Part shown: piece after piece, positions 1 through 7,195 of the stretch | How positions within the stretch are numbered: the stretch's first letter is position 1 | Layout of the letters: every line of letters starts with the position of its first letter | Source of the DNA: JBGCDD01 sp045105075 | GTDB lineage: Bacteria; Pseudomonadota; Alphaproteobacteria; Rhodobacterales; Rhodobacteraceae | Assembly (NCBI GenBank): GCA_045105075.1 | Contig: JBGCDD010000014.1 | Coordinates: forward strand, 1 to 17,393 | Direction of reading: 5' to 3' | Length of the DNA stretch: 17,393 nt | Made by a program: the position numbers and the translations under genes | Notes under the pieces: model-generated | Seen by the model: only the letters and a program-made list of their open reading frames with translations | What the model was told of the DNA's origin: nothing | The model's database searches: none

Positions 1-929
1 CGCTGTTGGGCGGGCAGGGCACCGATGTCATCGAAGGTGGCGCGGGCGATGACCTGATTGATGGCGGTATAGGTCGTGATGATCTGTTTGGCGACGCCGA
101 CCGCGACACGTTTGTCAATGTCACAGCCGGTGACACGATTGATGGCGGTGAAGGCTTTACCCTGGATCCGGGCGATGACTTTGACACGCTGGATCTGACC
201 GGTTCGGCCGAGGCGGAAAATCCCGGTGGCTCGCTCCAGGTTGATCTGGATGCTGGAAACCCTGAAAACGGTGTGGTCAGCTATTTTGACGCCGATGGCG
301 TGCTGACCGGGACCACCGAGTTCTTCAACATTGAAACGATCATTCCCTGCTTTACGCCGGGCACGCTAATTGCCACGCCCAAGGGCGAACGCGCGGTGGA
401 AGATCTGCGCACCGGCGACCGGGTGATCACCCGCGACAATGGCATTCAGGAAATTCGCTGGGTCGGGCACAAAGCCATGCGCCCCGCCGATCTGGCCCGT
501 GCCACGCATCTGCGCCCGATCATGATCCGCCAGGGCGCGTTGGGCAACGGGTTGCCCGAGCGTGACATGATGGTCAGCCCCAATCACCGCGTGCTGGTGG
601 CCAATGACAAGACCGCGCTTTACTTTGAAGACCGCGAGGTGCTGGTGGCGGCCAAACACCTGACCGGGCTTGAAGGGGTCGATGTGGTGGAGGTGGCGCA
701 GGTCACGTATATCCACTTTATGTTTGATCAGCACGAAGTGGTGCTGTCAGACGGTGCCTGGACCGAAAGTTTCCAACCCGGCGACCAATCGCTGGATGGC
801 ATCGGCAATGCGCAACGCAACGAAATCTATGAGCTGTTCCCCGAGCTGAAAACACGGCAGGGACGCGCCGCCTATCAGTCCGCTCGGCGCGCGCTCAAGA
901 AACACGAGGCCCTTTTGCTGGTGCGATAA
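1..929 (+). CDS. RTX calcium-binding protein with C-terminal Hint domain (5' end outside window)
   Basis: This is the C-terminal part of a secreted, RTX-type protein. The reading frame is open to the left edge, with codons in phase from base 3, so the start is not in the window; the TTG at 6 is internal. The visible part opens with glycine/aspartate nonapeptides (GGQGTDVIEGGAGDDLIDGG), the repeats that bind calcium and form a parallel beta roll after export. A Hint (hedgehog/intein-like) domain follows, beginning at the cysteine encoded at 348-350 (PCFTPGTLIATPKG), with the later conserved block SPNHRVLV around 588-611. In this family the cysteine is the expected nucleophile for self-processing; no activity can be shown here. 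The roughly 50-residue tail ends in ALLLVR. RTX proteins usually leave by a type I secretion system, but none is visible here. Family call is firm; its cargo domain, if any, lies upstream. Confidence 0.88.
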   Translation, partial: LLGGQGTDVIEGGAGDDLIDGGIGRDDLFGDADRDTFVNVTAGDTIDGGEGFTLDPGDDFDTLDLTGSAEAENPGGSLQVDLDAGNPENGVVSYFDADGVLTGTTEFFNIETIIPCFTPGTLIATPKGERAVEDLRTGDRVITRDNGIQEIRWVGHKAMRPADLARATHLRPIMIRQGALGNGLPERDMMVSPNHRVLVANDKTALYFEDREVLVAAKHLTGLEGVDVVEVAQVTYIHFMFDQHEVVLSDGAWTESFQPGDQSLDGIGNAQRNEIYELFPELKTRQGRAAYQSARRALKKHEALLLVR

Positions 930-965
930 GCCCAGGCCTCGTTTTCCCCGAATATGCAGCGATCC

Positions 966-1024
966 CCATGTGACTCGGGGCACATGGACAGACGGGCAGG
1001 CCGGTGATCTGGGACCGGCCTGCC
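966..1024. terminator. Two tandem perfect hairpins between convergent genes
   Basis: The gap between the Hint-protein stop and the nucleotidyltransferase stop holds two perfect inverted repeats. The first pairs CCATGTG (966-972) with CACATGG (981-987). The second pairs GGCAGGCCGGT (995-1005) with ACCGGCCTGCC (1014-1024), 11 pairs around an 8-base loop. Neither is followed by a clear T tract on either strand, so they are weak as classical intrinsic terminators. Their place between two converging genes still suggests a shared transcript end or 3' protective structure. That role is inference. Confidence 0.45.
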
Positions 1025-1029
1025 TGATG

Positions 1030-1623
1030 TTACTTGCTTTGTTTTTGCTCGGCGCGCCAGGCAGCCCAGTCTTCGGGGGTGTCCAGATCACGCCTTGCGC
1101 GGCCATCTTGCAATGCCACAGTGCCCCAATCGTCGCGGTTTGCATCGATGATTGCCCAAGCGCCGCGATCACCGCTGAGGTGCGACATGGCTTCAAAATA
1201 GCGCGCAGCAAACAGGATCGGGTGGCCCGGCTTGCCATCTGCTGTTGTCGCCTGAACGATGCCTTTTTGGCTGTCATAGTGGGCGTTGGCCACGGTTTGC
1301 AAATCCTGCGTCTGGATGTCAGGCATGTCACCGGGCAAGATGATCACGGCGCGGGTTTGGTCTGGCACATCGCCCAGACCGGCGCGCAACGAATGCGCCA
1401 TCCCCAAATTCGCATCCCGCGCCACAACCCGGCGCGCGCCCGAAGCCGCCTGAGCGCGCGGGTGGTCCAAAGCGGGCAAAACAACGCGGACATCAAAGCC
1501 CGTGGCCAGCGCTCGTTGGGTCAAAACCGCAAGGCAAGCCTGGCCGTCGACGAGCTCCAGCAGCTTGTCGCCGCCACGCATCCGGGACGATTGCCCAGCG
1601 GCCAAAATAAGAACAGATATCAT
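1030..1623 (-). CDS. MobA/MocA-like nucleotidyltransferase
   Basis: A 197-residue NTP-transferase-fold protein of the MobA-like type. Family members move CMP or GMP onto molybdopterin, giving the cytosine or guanine dinucleotide form of the molybdenum cofactor. Seen in the sequence: the N-terminal nucleotide-binding loop LAAGQSSRM (7-15) followed by GDK (18-20); the metal-binding motif PGDMPD (97-102); KPGHP around 131-135; and the terminal LDTPEDW (180-186). The length fits single-domain MocA-like enzymes. No molybdoenzyme, XdhC or CoxF-type gene lies next to it, so the exact substrate cannot be fixed and other NDP-sugar-type functions remain possible. The start codon ATG has only a weak upstream Shine-Dalgarno. 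A possible -10 (TCTAAT, 1632-1637) with a TCGACA box 15 bases further out would place the transcript start almost on the ATG, so leaderless translation is possible. Confidence 0.85.
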   Translation of the reverse strand: MISVLILAAGQSSRMRGGDKLLELVDGQACLAVLTQRALATGFDVRVVLPALDHPRAQAASGARRVVARDANLGMAHSLRAGLGDVPDQTRAVIILPGDMPDIQTQDLQTVANAHYDSQKGIVQATTADGKPGHPILFAARYFEAMSHLSGDRGAWAIIDANRDDWGTVALQDGRARRDLDTPEDWAAWRAEQKQSK

Positions 1624-1687
1624 TGTCCCAGATTAGAGCGCGCGGGATGACTTGTCGACGTTGGGCGGCCCTTGGAGTTGGGTCAGT

Positions 1688-1732
1688 GGGGGCCAGCCCC
1701 CACACCCCCGGAGTTTACTTTGAAAGATGAAG
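1688..1732 (+). repeat. GC-rich hairpin repeat element, copy 1
   Basis: A compact module: the hairpin GTGGGGGC/GCCCCCAC (1686-1703, 2-base gap), then CCCCCGGAGTTT, then GAAAGATGAAG at 1722-1732. The same order recurs at 4442-4484 and, inverted, at 4500-4561. It sits 7 bases past the stop codon of the minus-strand dehydrogenase, where its hairpin could end or protect that transcript. There is no T tract after the stem. I recall very similar modules between genes of other roseobacters, but did not check this. Confidence 0.75.
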
Positions 1733-1739
1733 AGGGCCG

Positions 1740-4157
1740 TCAGCCGCGCATACGAGCGCCGTCGGGGTCAAATAGAGGCGTTGTAATGAGCCGCGCGGGG
1801 CGCATCTGGCCCAGGATTTCGATTTTCACATCGAGACCTTCAGTGATTTTTTCCAGTGGTAGGAAACCTTGGGCAATTGATTTTTGGGCATGGTGTGAAA
1901 AGCCACCAGATGTACAGAACCCGGCAACTTTGCCGTCCAGCCAAATCGGTTCGTAGCCGTGGACATCGGCATCGTCTGCATCGACTTCGAAGGCACACAG
2001 GCGGCGGGCGGGGCCTGAGGCGCGTTCGGCTTCGGCGGCGGCACGGCCAATAAAGTCGGTGTTTTTCTTGAAGCTGATGAAGCGGTCTATGCCGGTTTCA
2101 GCTGCTGTGTAATCGGGTGAGAATTCGGACATCCAGCCGCCAAAGAACTTGTCAAGCCGCAGGGACATCATGGCACGCATTCCGAACGACACCATCGCGT
2201 GGGCTTGACCCGCGCTCCAGAGGCTGTGCCAAAGCGTGCGTTGGTCCATGGGGTCGCAATAGATCTCATAACCCAGATCGCCGGTGTAGCTGACGCGTTG
2301 AACGAGGCAGTTGACCTGGCCGACGGTCATTTCGCGTACATCCATAAAGGCCATTTGAGCGACGTCCGCTAGAGTGCAGGCGGTGAGCACATCGCGCGCG
2401 TTGGGGCCTGCGATCTGGAAGCCGTTGCGTTTGTCGCTGATGTTTTCGACGGCTACGCCAGTGTCTTGATGTTGATCGAACCAGCGTTTGTGAAAGGCCT
2501 GACTGCCATAGGATGCCGTGAGCAGGAATTGATCAGAGCCGAGGCATGACACCGTGAAATCACCAATCAATTTGCCTTTGTGGGACAGCATTGGCGTCAG
2601 CGACATGCGCCCCAGTTGAGGAATACGCCCGGCCATGATGCGGTCGAGCCAATCGCGGGCGCCGGGGCCTGTGACGGTGTATTTGCCAAAATTGTGCAAC
2701 TCGTTGATGCCAACGCTGCTGCGTACGCCGGCCACTTCGCCTCCGGTGGCTGCAAAGGCGTCGGATCGGCGGAAGGACGGCGTCTCATAACTGGGTTCGC
2801 CGTTGATGGCGAAGTAATTGACCACCTCAAGTCCAAATTGCTGGCCCCAAACCGCCCCCATTTGGCTGAAAATGTCGTACATCGGTGTGGTGCGGTGGGG
2901 GCGCGCGGCGGGGAGTTCTTCGTTGGGGTAGGCGACTGAAAAGCGCTTTTGGTAGTTTTCGATGACTTTGGGCAAGGTATAGCCGGGGCTGATCCAATCG
3001 CCAAAGCGGGCCACATCCATCGCCATCACGTCGCGCTCGGGTTCACCTTCGATCATCCACTGTGCCAATGTCAGACCGACGCCGCCGCCCTGGGAAAAGC
3101 CAGCCATCACACCGCACGCGGACCAGTAATTGCGCATGCCCGGCACTGGGCCGACCAGCGGGTTGCCGTCGGGTGCAAAGGTGAACGGCCCGTGGATCAC
3201 CGATTTGACGCCGGCGCGTTCCAGATCGGGAAACCTTTTGTAAGCAAAGGCAATCGACTTTTCGATCTTGTCAAAATCATCGGCCAACAGATCTTGGCCA
3301 AAATCCCACGAGGTGCCATCCACCGCCCAAGGCCGGCAAGTCTGTTCGTAAAATCCGATGCATAGACCATGGCCTTCCTGACGCAAATAGCTCTCGCCAG
3401 CGGGATCCATCACATGCGGGTGCTCGCGACCATCTGCAAGCATATCGACGATCATCGGCACATCGTCGGTGACCAAGTATTGATGCTCCATTGGGTGCAG
3501 TGGAAAGTAAATGCCCGCCATCGCGCCGACTTCGCGCGCCCAGAGTCCGGCGGCATTGACCACATGTTCTGCGTGGATTGTGCCTCTGTCGGTAACCACG
3601 TCCCAGGTGCCATCGCTGCGCTGATTGGTTTCGCGCACCATGCAATGGGTTTGGATTGTCGCTCCGCCCATGCGCGCGGCCTTGGCATAGGCGTGGGTTG
3701 TGCCCGAGGGGTCGAGGTGACCATCCAACGGATCGTAAAGCGCGCCAATGATGCCGTCGAGATTGGTGACAGGGGCGATTTTGGCAATGTCGTCGGGGCC
3801 AACGATCTCGGTTTCAAGTCCCATGAAACGGTGTTTGGCGCGCTCTGCCAACAACATGTCAAACCGATCCTGATTGTCCGCCAACGTCACGCCACCGACG
3901 TGATGTAATCCGCAAGACAGGCCGGTGATTTCCTCTAATTCCTTATAAAGACGAATGGTATAGCCCTGAAGAGCTGCCATATTGGTGTCGCCGTTTAGGG
4001 TATGAAACCCGCCGGCTGCGTGCCAAGTGGATCCAGATGTCAACTCGGACCGTTCAAGCAGCATCACGTCGGACCAACCGAGTTTGGTAAGATGATAGAG
4101 CACCGAAGCGCCGACGACGCCTCCGCCGATGATCGCAACACGAGTGGTGGTTTGCAT
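1740..4157 (-). CDS. FAD-dependent dehydrogenase fused to GcvT domains (dimethylglycine/sarcosine dehydrogenase-like), paralogue A
   Basis: An 805-residue two-part enzyme of the dimethylglycine/sarcosine dehydrogenase type. Family members oxidatively remove an N-methyl group and pass the one-carbon unit to tetrahydrofolate. The N-terminal half is a DAO-type flavin domain: dinucleotide-binding GGGVVGAS at 11-18 and SGSTWHAAG at 41-49, whose His46 matches the histidine that carries covalent FAD in dimethylglycine dehydrogenase. A linker (about 375-430) leads to a folate-binding GcvT domain (about 430-700; Asp533 in LIGDFTV matches the conserved aspartate) and a C-terminal GcvT barrel (about 715-800). 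The ATG at 4157 was chosen because a GGAG box lies about 9 bases upstream and the flavin motif then falls at its usual place; the frame stays open 80 codons further but that stretch is the spacer. It faces away from paralogue B. The exact substrate (dimethylglycine, sarcosine, other methylated amine) is not readable. Confidence 0.9.
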   Translation of the reverse strand: MQTTTRVAIIGGGVVGASVLYHLTKLGWSDVMLLERSELTSGSTWHAAGGFHTLNGDTNMAALQGYTIRLYKELEEITGLSCGLHHVGGVTLADNQDRFDMLLAERAKHRFMGLETEIVGPDDIAKIAPVTNLDGIIGALYDPLDGHLDPSGTTHAYAKAARMGGATIQTHCMVRETNQRSDGTWDVVTDRGTIHAEHVVNAAGLWAREVGAMAGIYFPLHPMEHQYLVTDDVPMIVDMLADGREHPHVMDPAGESYLRQEGHGLCIGFYEQTCRPWAVDGTSWDFGQDLLADDFDKIEKSIAFAYKRFPDLERAGVKSVIHGPFTFAPDGNPLVGPVPGMRNYWSACGVMAGFSQGGGVGLTLAQWMIEGEPERDVMAMDVARFGDWISPGYTLPKVIENYQKRFSVAYPNEELPAARPHRTTPMYDIFSQMGAVWGQQFGLEVVNYFAINGEPSYETPSFRRSDAFAATGGEVAGVRSSVGINELHNFGKYTVTGPGARDWLDRIMAGRIPQLGRMSLTPMLSHKGKLIGDFTVSCLGSDQFLLTASYGSQAFHKRWFDQHQDTGVAVENISDKRNGFQIAGPNARDVLTACTLADVAQMAFMDVREMTVGQVNCLVQRVSYTGDLGYEIYCDPMDQRTLWHSLWSAGQAHAMVSFGMRAMMSLRLDKFFGGWMSEFSPDYTAAETGIDRFISFKKNTDFIGRAAAEAERASGPARRLCAFEVDADDADVHGYEPIWLDGKVAGFCTSGGFSHHAQKSIAQGFLPLEKITEGLDVKIEILGQMRPARLITTPLFDPDGARMRG

Positions 4158-4441
4158 AGACGAAGCTCCGTTTCTGATTGGTCTTGATTGTTTCGCAAAT
4201 TTACAGGCAGAGGCTGGCTCGAAAACGACACCTTTTGCCGGTTCATGCGTCTTTGGATGTTCCAGGGTGTCAAATGAACTCCATGGTTTGATCAACTGTC
4301 TATAGCCGCGCGGAAACCAAACCAGTGCCCTGTGAAGTTCGAAGTCCAAGAAAAGGGTTTGTCTGCGGCTCCAAAAGGTTGTCGTGAAAGGTGTCAAAAT
4401 GAAGAACAGTCAATCTAATTGAAAAAAGGCAAATCTTTCTT

Positions 4442-4484
4442 GGGGCTTTGCCCCAAACCCCAGAGTTTATTTAGAAAGATGAAG
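4442..4484 (+). repeat. GC-rich hairpin repeat element, copy 2
   Basis: Same layout as copy 1: hairpin GGGGC (4442-4446)/GCCCC (4450-4454) with a TTT loop, then CCCCAGAGTTTA, then TTAGAAAGATGAAG ending at 4484. Its 14-base end TTAGAAAGATGAAG (4471-4484) is the exact inverse of 4500-4513, so together with copy 3 it forms a large stem with a 15-base loop. Confidence 0.75.
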
Positions 4485-4499
4485 ATCAATTCCAAACGC

Positions 4500-4561
4500 C
4501 TTCATCTTTCTAAGAAAACTCCGGGGGAGACGCCCGGAACGGGCGGTGGGGGCAGAGCCCC
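4500..4561 (-). repeat. GC-rich hairpin repeat element, copy 3, inverted, with an extra hairpin
   Basis: Read on the minus strand this copy has the GGGGC/GCCCC hairpin (4549-4561), then an additional hairpin CGCCCG/CGGGCG (4531-4545, 3-base loop) absent from copies 1 and 2, then CCCCCGGAGTTTTC and AGAAAGATGAAG ending at 4500. It is head-to-head with copy 2: 24 positions on each arm pair with three mismatches. Confidence 0.75.
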
Positions 4562-4707
4562 TTGTCTTGGGTTCTCGCAAAAAACAGGGATCCCGTCGCA
4601 ATTGGCTGGATGGTTGGCAAACGACGTAAAGTGTCGCCATTACGCAATTCAAACGAAGGCGTTGGTGTCATGTTTTGCGAAAATGGCGATAAGTTAGGAC
4701 GTTTTTC

Positions 4708-7128
4708 ATGCGCACTCATGCTCAGGCCGTTGTCATTGGAGGCGGTGTTATTGGATGTTCGATCCTTTACCATCTGGCAAAATTGGGATGGAACGACGTT
4801 GTTTTGCTGGAACGCGACGAGCTGACATCTGGCAGCACCTGGCACGCAGCGGCCAACATTCACGGCTTGCATGACAGCACTAATATATCGCGCATACAGC
4901 ATTATACGATGAACCTTTATAACAACCTGGAAGCTGAAACAGGACAAAGCTGCGGTGTATTTCAACCTGGCAGTTTGTATCTGGCGCAGACCGAGGCACG
5001 CGAACATCAATTGCGTCTGCAGGCGGCCAAGGCCAGGCTGTACGGGATGAATTTCCACGAGATCAAGCGAGACGAAGCGGAACGCTTGCACCCTTTGGTT
5101 GATTTCGACGGGGTTCGCTGCATCATGTGGGAACCGGATGGGGGCAATGTTGATCCCTCTGGTGTGACCAACGCCTATGCAGCGGGGGCGCGTCAGCGTG
5201 GCGCTGAAATTGTGCGCTTTACCCCGGTGACCGGCACTGAGCAAAAACCAGATGGAACCTGGATCGTACGCACGCCCAAGGGCGATATTGTGACACAGTG
5301 GGTGATCAATGCCGCCGGGCTTTGGGGGCGCGAGGTGGCGGCACTGGCCGGAATCGAACTGCCGCTGCAACCCACCGAACACCAGTACTTTGTCACCGAA
5401 ACCATCGCAGAAATTGCCGGCATGGACCGCCGTTTGCCGTCTGTTGCGGACCGGGACGGCGAATACTACCTGCGCCAAGAAGGCCAGGGCCTGCTGGTTG
5501 GCGCCTATGAGCGTGACATGCGGTTCTGGGCCGAAGACGGCACGCCGCTTGATTTCGCCCATGATCTGTTCCCCGATGATCTTGAGCGGATCGAGGAAAA
5601 CATGTTGCGGGCGATCGACCGTGTGCCGGCCGTTGGCACCGCCGGGATCAAGCGGGTGATCAACGGGCCGATGATCTGGTCTCCCGACAGCAATGTGATC
5701 CTGGGGCCGGTGCCTGAACTCAAAGGGTATTTTTGTTGCAACGGCATCATCCCCGGTTTTTCGCAATCGGGCGGCATGGGGCTGATGGTGGCGCAGTGGA
5801 TCATCGAGGGCGAGATGCAATATGACATGTTCCCTTGGGATATGGCACGGTTTGGGGCATGGGCGGGCAAGGCGTTTACCAAGGCCCGCGTGCAGGATCA
5901 GTATGCGCATCGTTTTGCGATCCATTTTCCGAATGAGGAACGCAGCGCCGGGCGCCCGTGTCGCACGCGTCCGATCTATGAAATGCAAAAGGAAATGGGC
6001 GCGGTTTTTGGGCTGAACTATGGCTGGGAGCATCCACAATGGTTTGCCGACACGCCAGGGCAATCGGACACCAACGGGTTTGTGCGCCAGAACTGGTGGG
6101 GGCCAGTGGGCGAGGAATGCAAGATGTTGCGTGAGCGCGCCGGGATCATCGATATCTCGAACTTCGCCAAGTACCGCTGCAAGGGGCCGGGGGCCCAAGC
6201 CTGGTTGAACGCAGTGTTTGCCAACACCATGCCGCGCGTGGTGGGCCGGTCGTGCCTGACACCTTTGATCGGGGTGCGTGGCGGGATTGCAGGCGATGCG
6301 ACGGTGACGCGATTGGGGGATGATGAGTTCTGGATCATCTCATCGGGCATGGCCGAGCGTTATCACAAACGGTTTTTTGACGCGGTGCCGCTGCCGGAAG
6401 GTACGACGTTTACGTCTGAAACCGAAGCGATGTGCGGCTTTAACGTGGCGGGGCCAAAATCGCGCGAACTGTTGCAACGCTTGACCAACACTTCGCTTGC
6501 CACCGCGGAGTTTGCCTTTATGCGCAGCCAGCGGATCGAACTGGGCGGCGTCAGCTGTCTGGCGCTGCGGGTGTCTTTCACTGGAGATCTTGGCTGGGAG
6601 CTGCACTGCGCGACCGAGGCTCAGGCGCAGCTTTACGCCGCTTTGATCGAGGCCGGGCGTGATTTTGGCGCCGGTCCTGTGGGCGGGCGGGCGTTGATGT
6701 CGTTGCGCATTGAAAAGGGCTATGGATCGTGGAGCCGCGAATATTCTCCCGAATACTGGCCGCAAGAGGTGGGTCTGGATCGGTTGTGCAAACTGGACAA
6801 AGATTTTTTGAACAAAGCCGCTGTTGTGGAAAACCTGGCCAAGCCAGCACGCGAGCACATGGTCATTTTGGCGCTGGACGCAACCGACACCGACGCCTCG
6901 GGCGCGGATGCCACTGGCGGCGAGCCGATTTTCAAGGATGGTGTGGGCATCGGTCGGGTCACCTCCGGGGCCTATGGGTATTCGGTGGGACAGTCGCTGG
7001 CGCTTGGTTTCGTCAAAGACGCGGGGCCGGGTGAGCGGGTTGAAGTGATGGTTCTGGGCCAACCTCACCGCGCTACAATCCTGTCTGAGCCGCCCTTTGA
7101 TCCAACAGGTGAGCGGTTACGCGCCTGA
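4708..7128 (+). CDS. FAD-dependent dehydrogenase fused to GcvT domains (dimethylglycine/sarcosine dehydrogenase-like), paralogue B
   Basis: An 806-residue enzyme of the same architecture as paralogue A, with expected N-demethylation of a methylated amine or amino acid coupled to tetrahydrofolate. Landmarks: GGGVIGCS at 11-18; SGSTWHAAA at 41-49 with His46 as the likely covalent-FAD site; LRQEGQGLLVGAYE around 255-268; GcvT-domain Asp530 in IAGDATVTRLG; the FTGDLGWELH block at 624-633; and a terminal GcvT barrel with LGQPHRATI near 783-791. Over the first 60 residues 38 are identical to paralogue A, so the two are clearly paralogous, but they differ just past the flavin histidine (AANIHGL against AGGFHTL), which may reflect a different substrate. 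The ATG at 4708 has AGGA 8 bases upstream. No transporter, aminomethyltransferase partner or folate gene lies beside it, so the physiological substrate is open. Confidence 0.9.
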   Translation: MRTHAQAVVIGGGVIGCSILYHLAKLGWNDVVLLERDELTSGSTWHAAANIHGLHDSTNISRIQHYTMNLYNNLEAETGQSCGVFQPGSLYLAQTEAREHQLRLQAAKARLYGMNFHEIKRDEAERLHPLVDFDGVRCIMWEPDGGNVDPSGVTNAYAAGARQRGAEIVRFTPVTGTEQKPDGTWIVRTPKGDIVTQWVINAAGLWGREVAALAGIELPLQPTEHQYFVTETIAEIAGMDRRLPSVADRDGEYYLRQEGQGLLVGAYERDMRFWAEDGTPLDFAHDLFPDDLERIEENMLRAIDRVPAVGTAGIKRVINGPMIWSPDSNVILGPVPELKGYFCCNGIIPGFSQSGGMGLMVAQWIIEGEMQYDMFPWDMARFGAWAGKAFTKARVQDQYAHRFAIHFPNEERSAGRPCRTRPIYEMQKEMGAVFGLNYGWEHPQWFADTPGQSDTNGFVRQNWWGPVGEECKMLRERAGIIDISNFAKYRCKGPGAQAWLNAVFANTMPRVVGRSCLTPLIGVRGGIAGDATVTRLGDDEFWIISSGMAERYHKRFFDAVPLPEGTTFTSETEAMCGFNVAGPKSRELLQRLTNTSLATAEFAFMRSQRIELGGVSCLALRVSFTGDLGWELHCATEAQAQLYAALIEAGRDFGAGPVGGRALMSLRIEKGYGSWSREYSPEYWPQEVGLDRLCKLDKDFLNKAAVVENLAKPAREHMVILALDATDTDASGADATGGEPIFKDGVGIGRVTSGAYGYSVGQSLALGFVKDAGPGERVEVMVLGQPHRATILSEPPFDPTGERLRA

Positions 7129-7195
7129 CCGCACGCTTGTCGGATTAAGACTTTTGTGCCACGCTTCGTTCATTATTTAATGAATGAGGTATTTT

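Larger units (their letters stand above)
4158..4707. promoter_or_regulatory. Divergent intergenic region between the two dehydrogenase paralogues
   Basis: A 550-base spacer with no convincing gene. It must hold both promoters, but no pair of hexamers stands out. It contains an inverted pair of the hairpin repeat (4442-4561). It also has a recurring short word GGTGTC: on the minus strand at 4227-4232 and on the plus strand at 4266-4271, 4390-4395 and 4664-4669; two plus copies continue as GTCAAATGAA or GTCAAAATGAA. This word could be a regulator half-site, but in 550 bases some recurrence is expected. The left flank is clearly less GC-rich than the genes. Confidence 0.5.

Noticed and set aside
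970..1650. A 226-codon plus-strand frame opposite the nucleotidyltransferase
   Set aside because: Antisense shadow crossing both intergenic hairpins and the opposite gene's promoter; composition unlike a protein.
4158..4397. An 80-residue N-terminal extension of paralogue A
   Set aside because: The frame is open but lies in the AT-richer spacer, lacks any domain, and would move the flavin motif far from the N-terminus; the ATG at 4157 has a good ribosome site.
4419..4697. A 92-codon plus-strand frame in the divergent spacer
   Set aside because: It is translated straight through the hairpin repeats and has no ribosome site or recognisable features.
4510..6198. A 562-codon minus-strand open frame opposite paralogue B
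   Set aside because: It mirrors the codon bias of the plus-strand gene, runs through the repeat pair, and its translation is rich in His/Pro/Arg with no domain; an antisense shadow.
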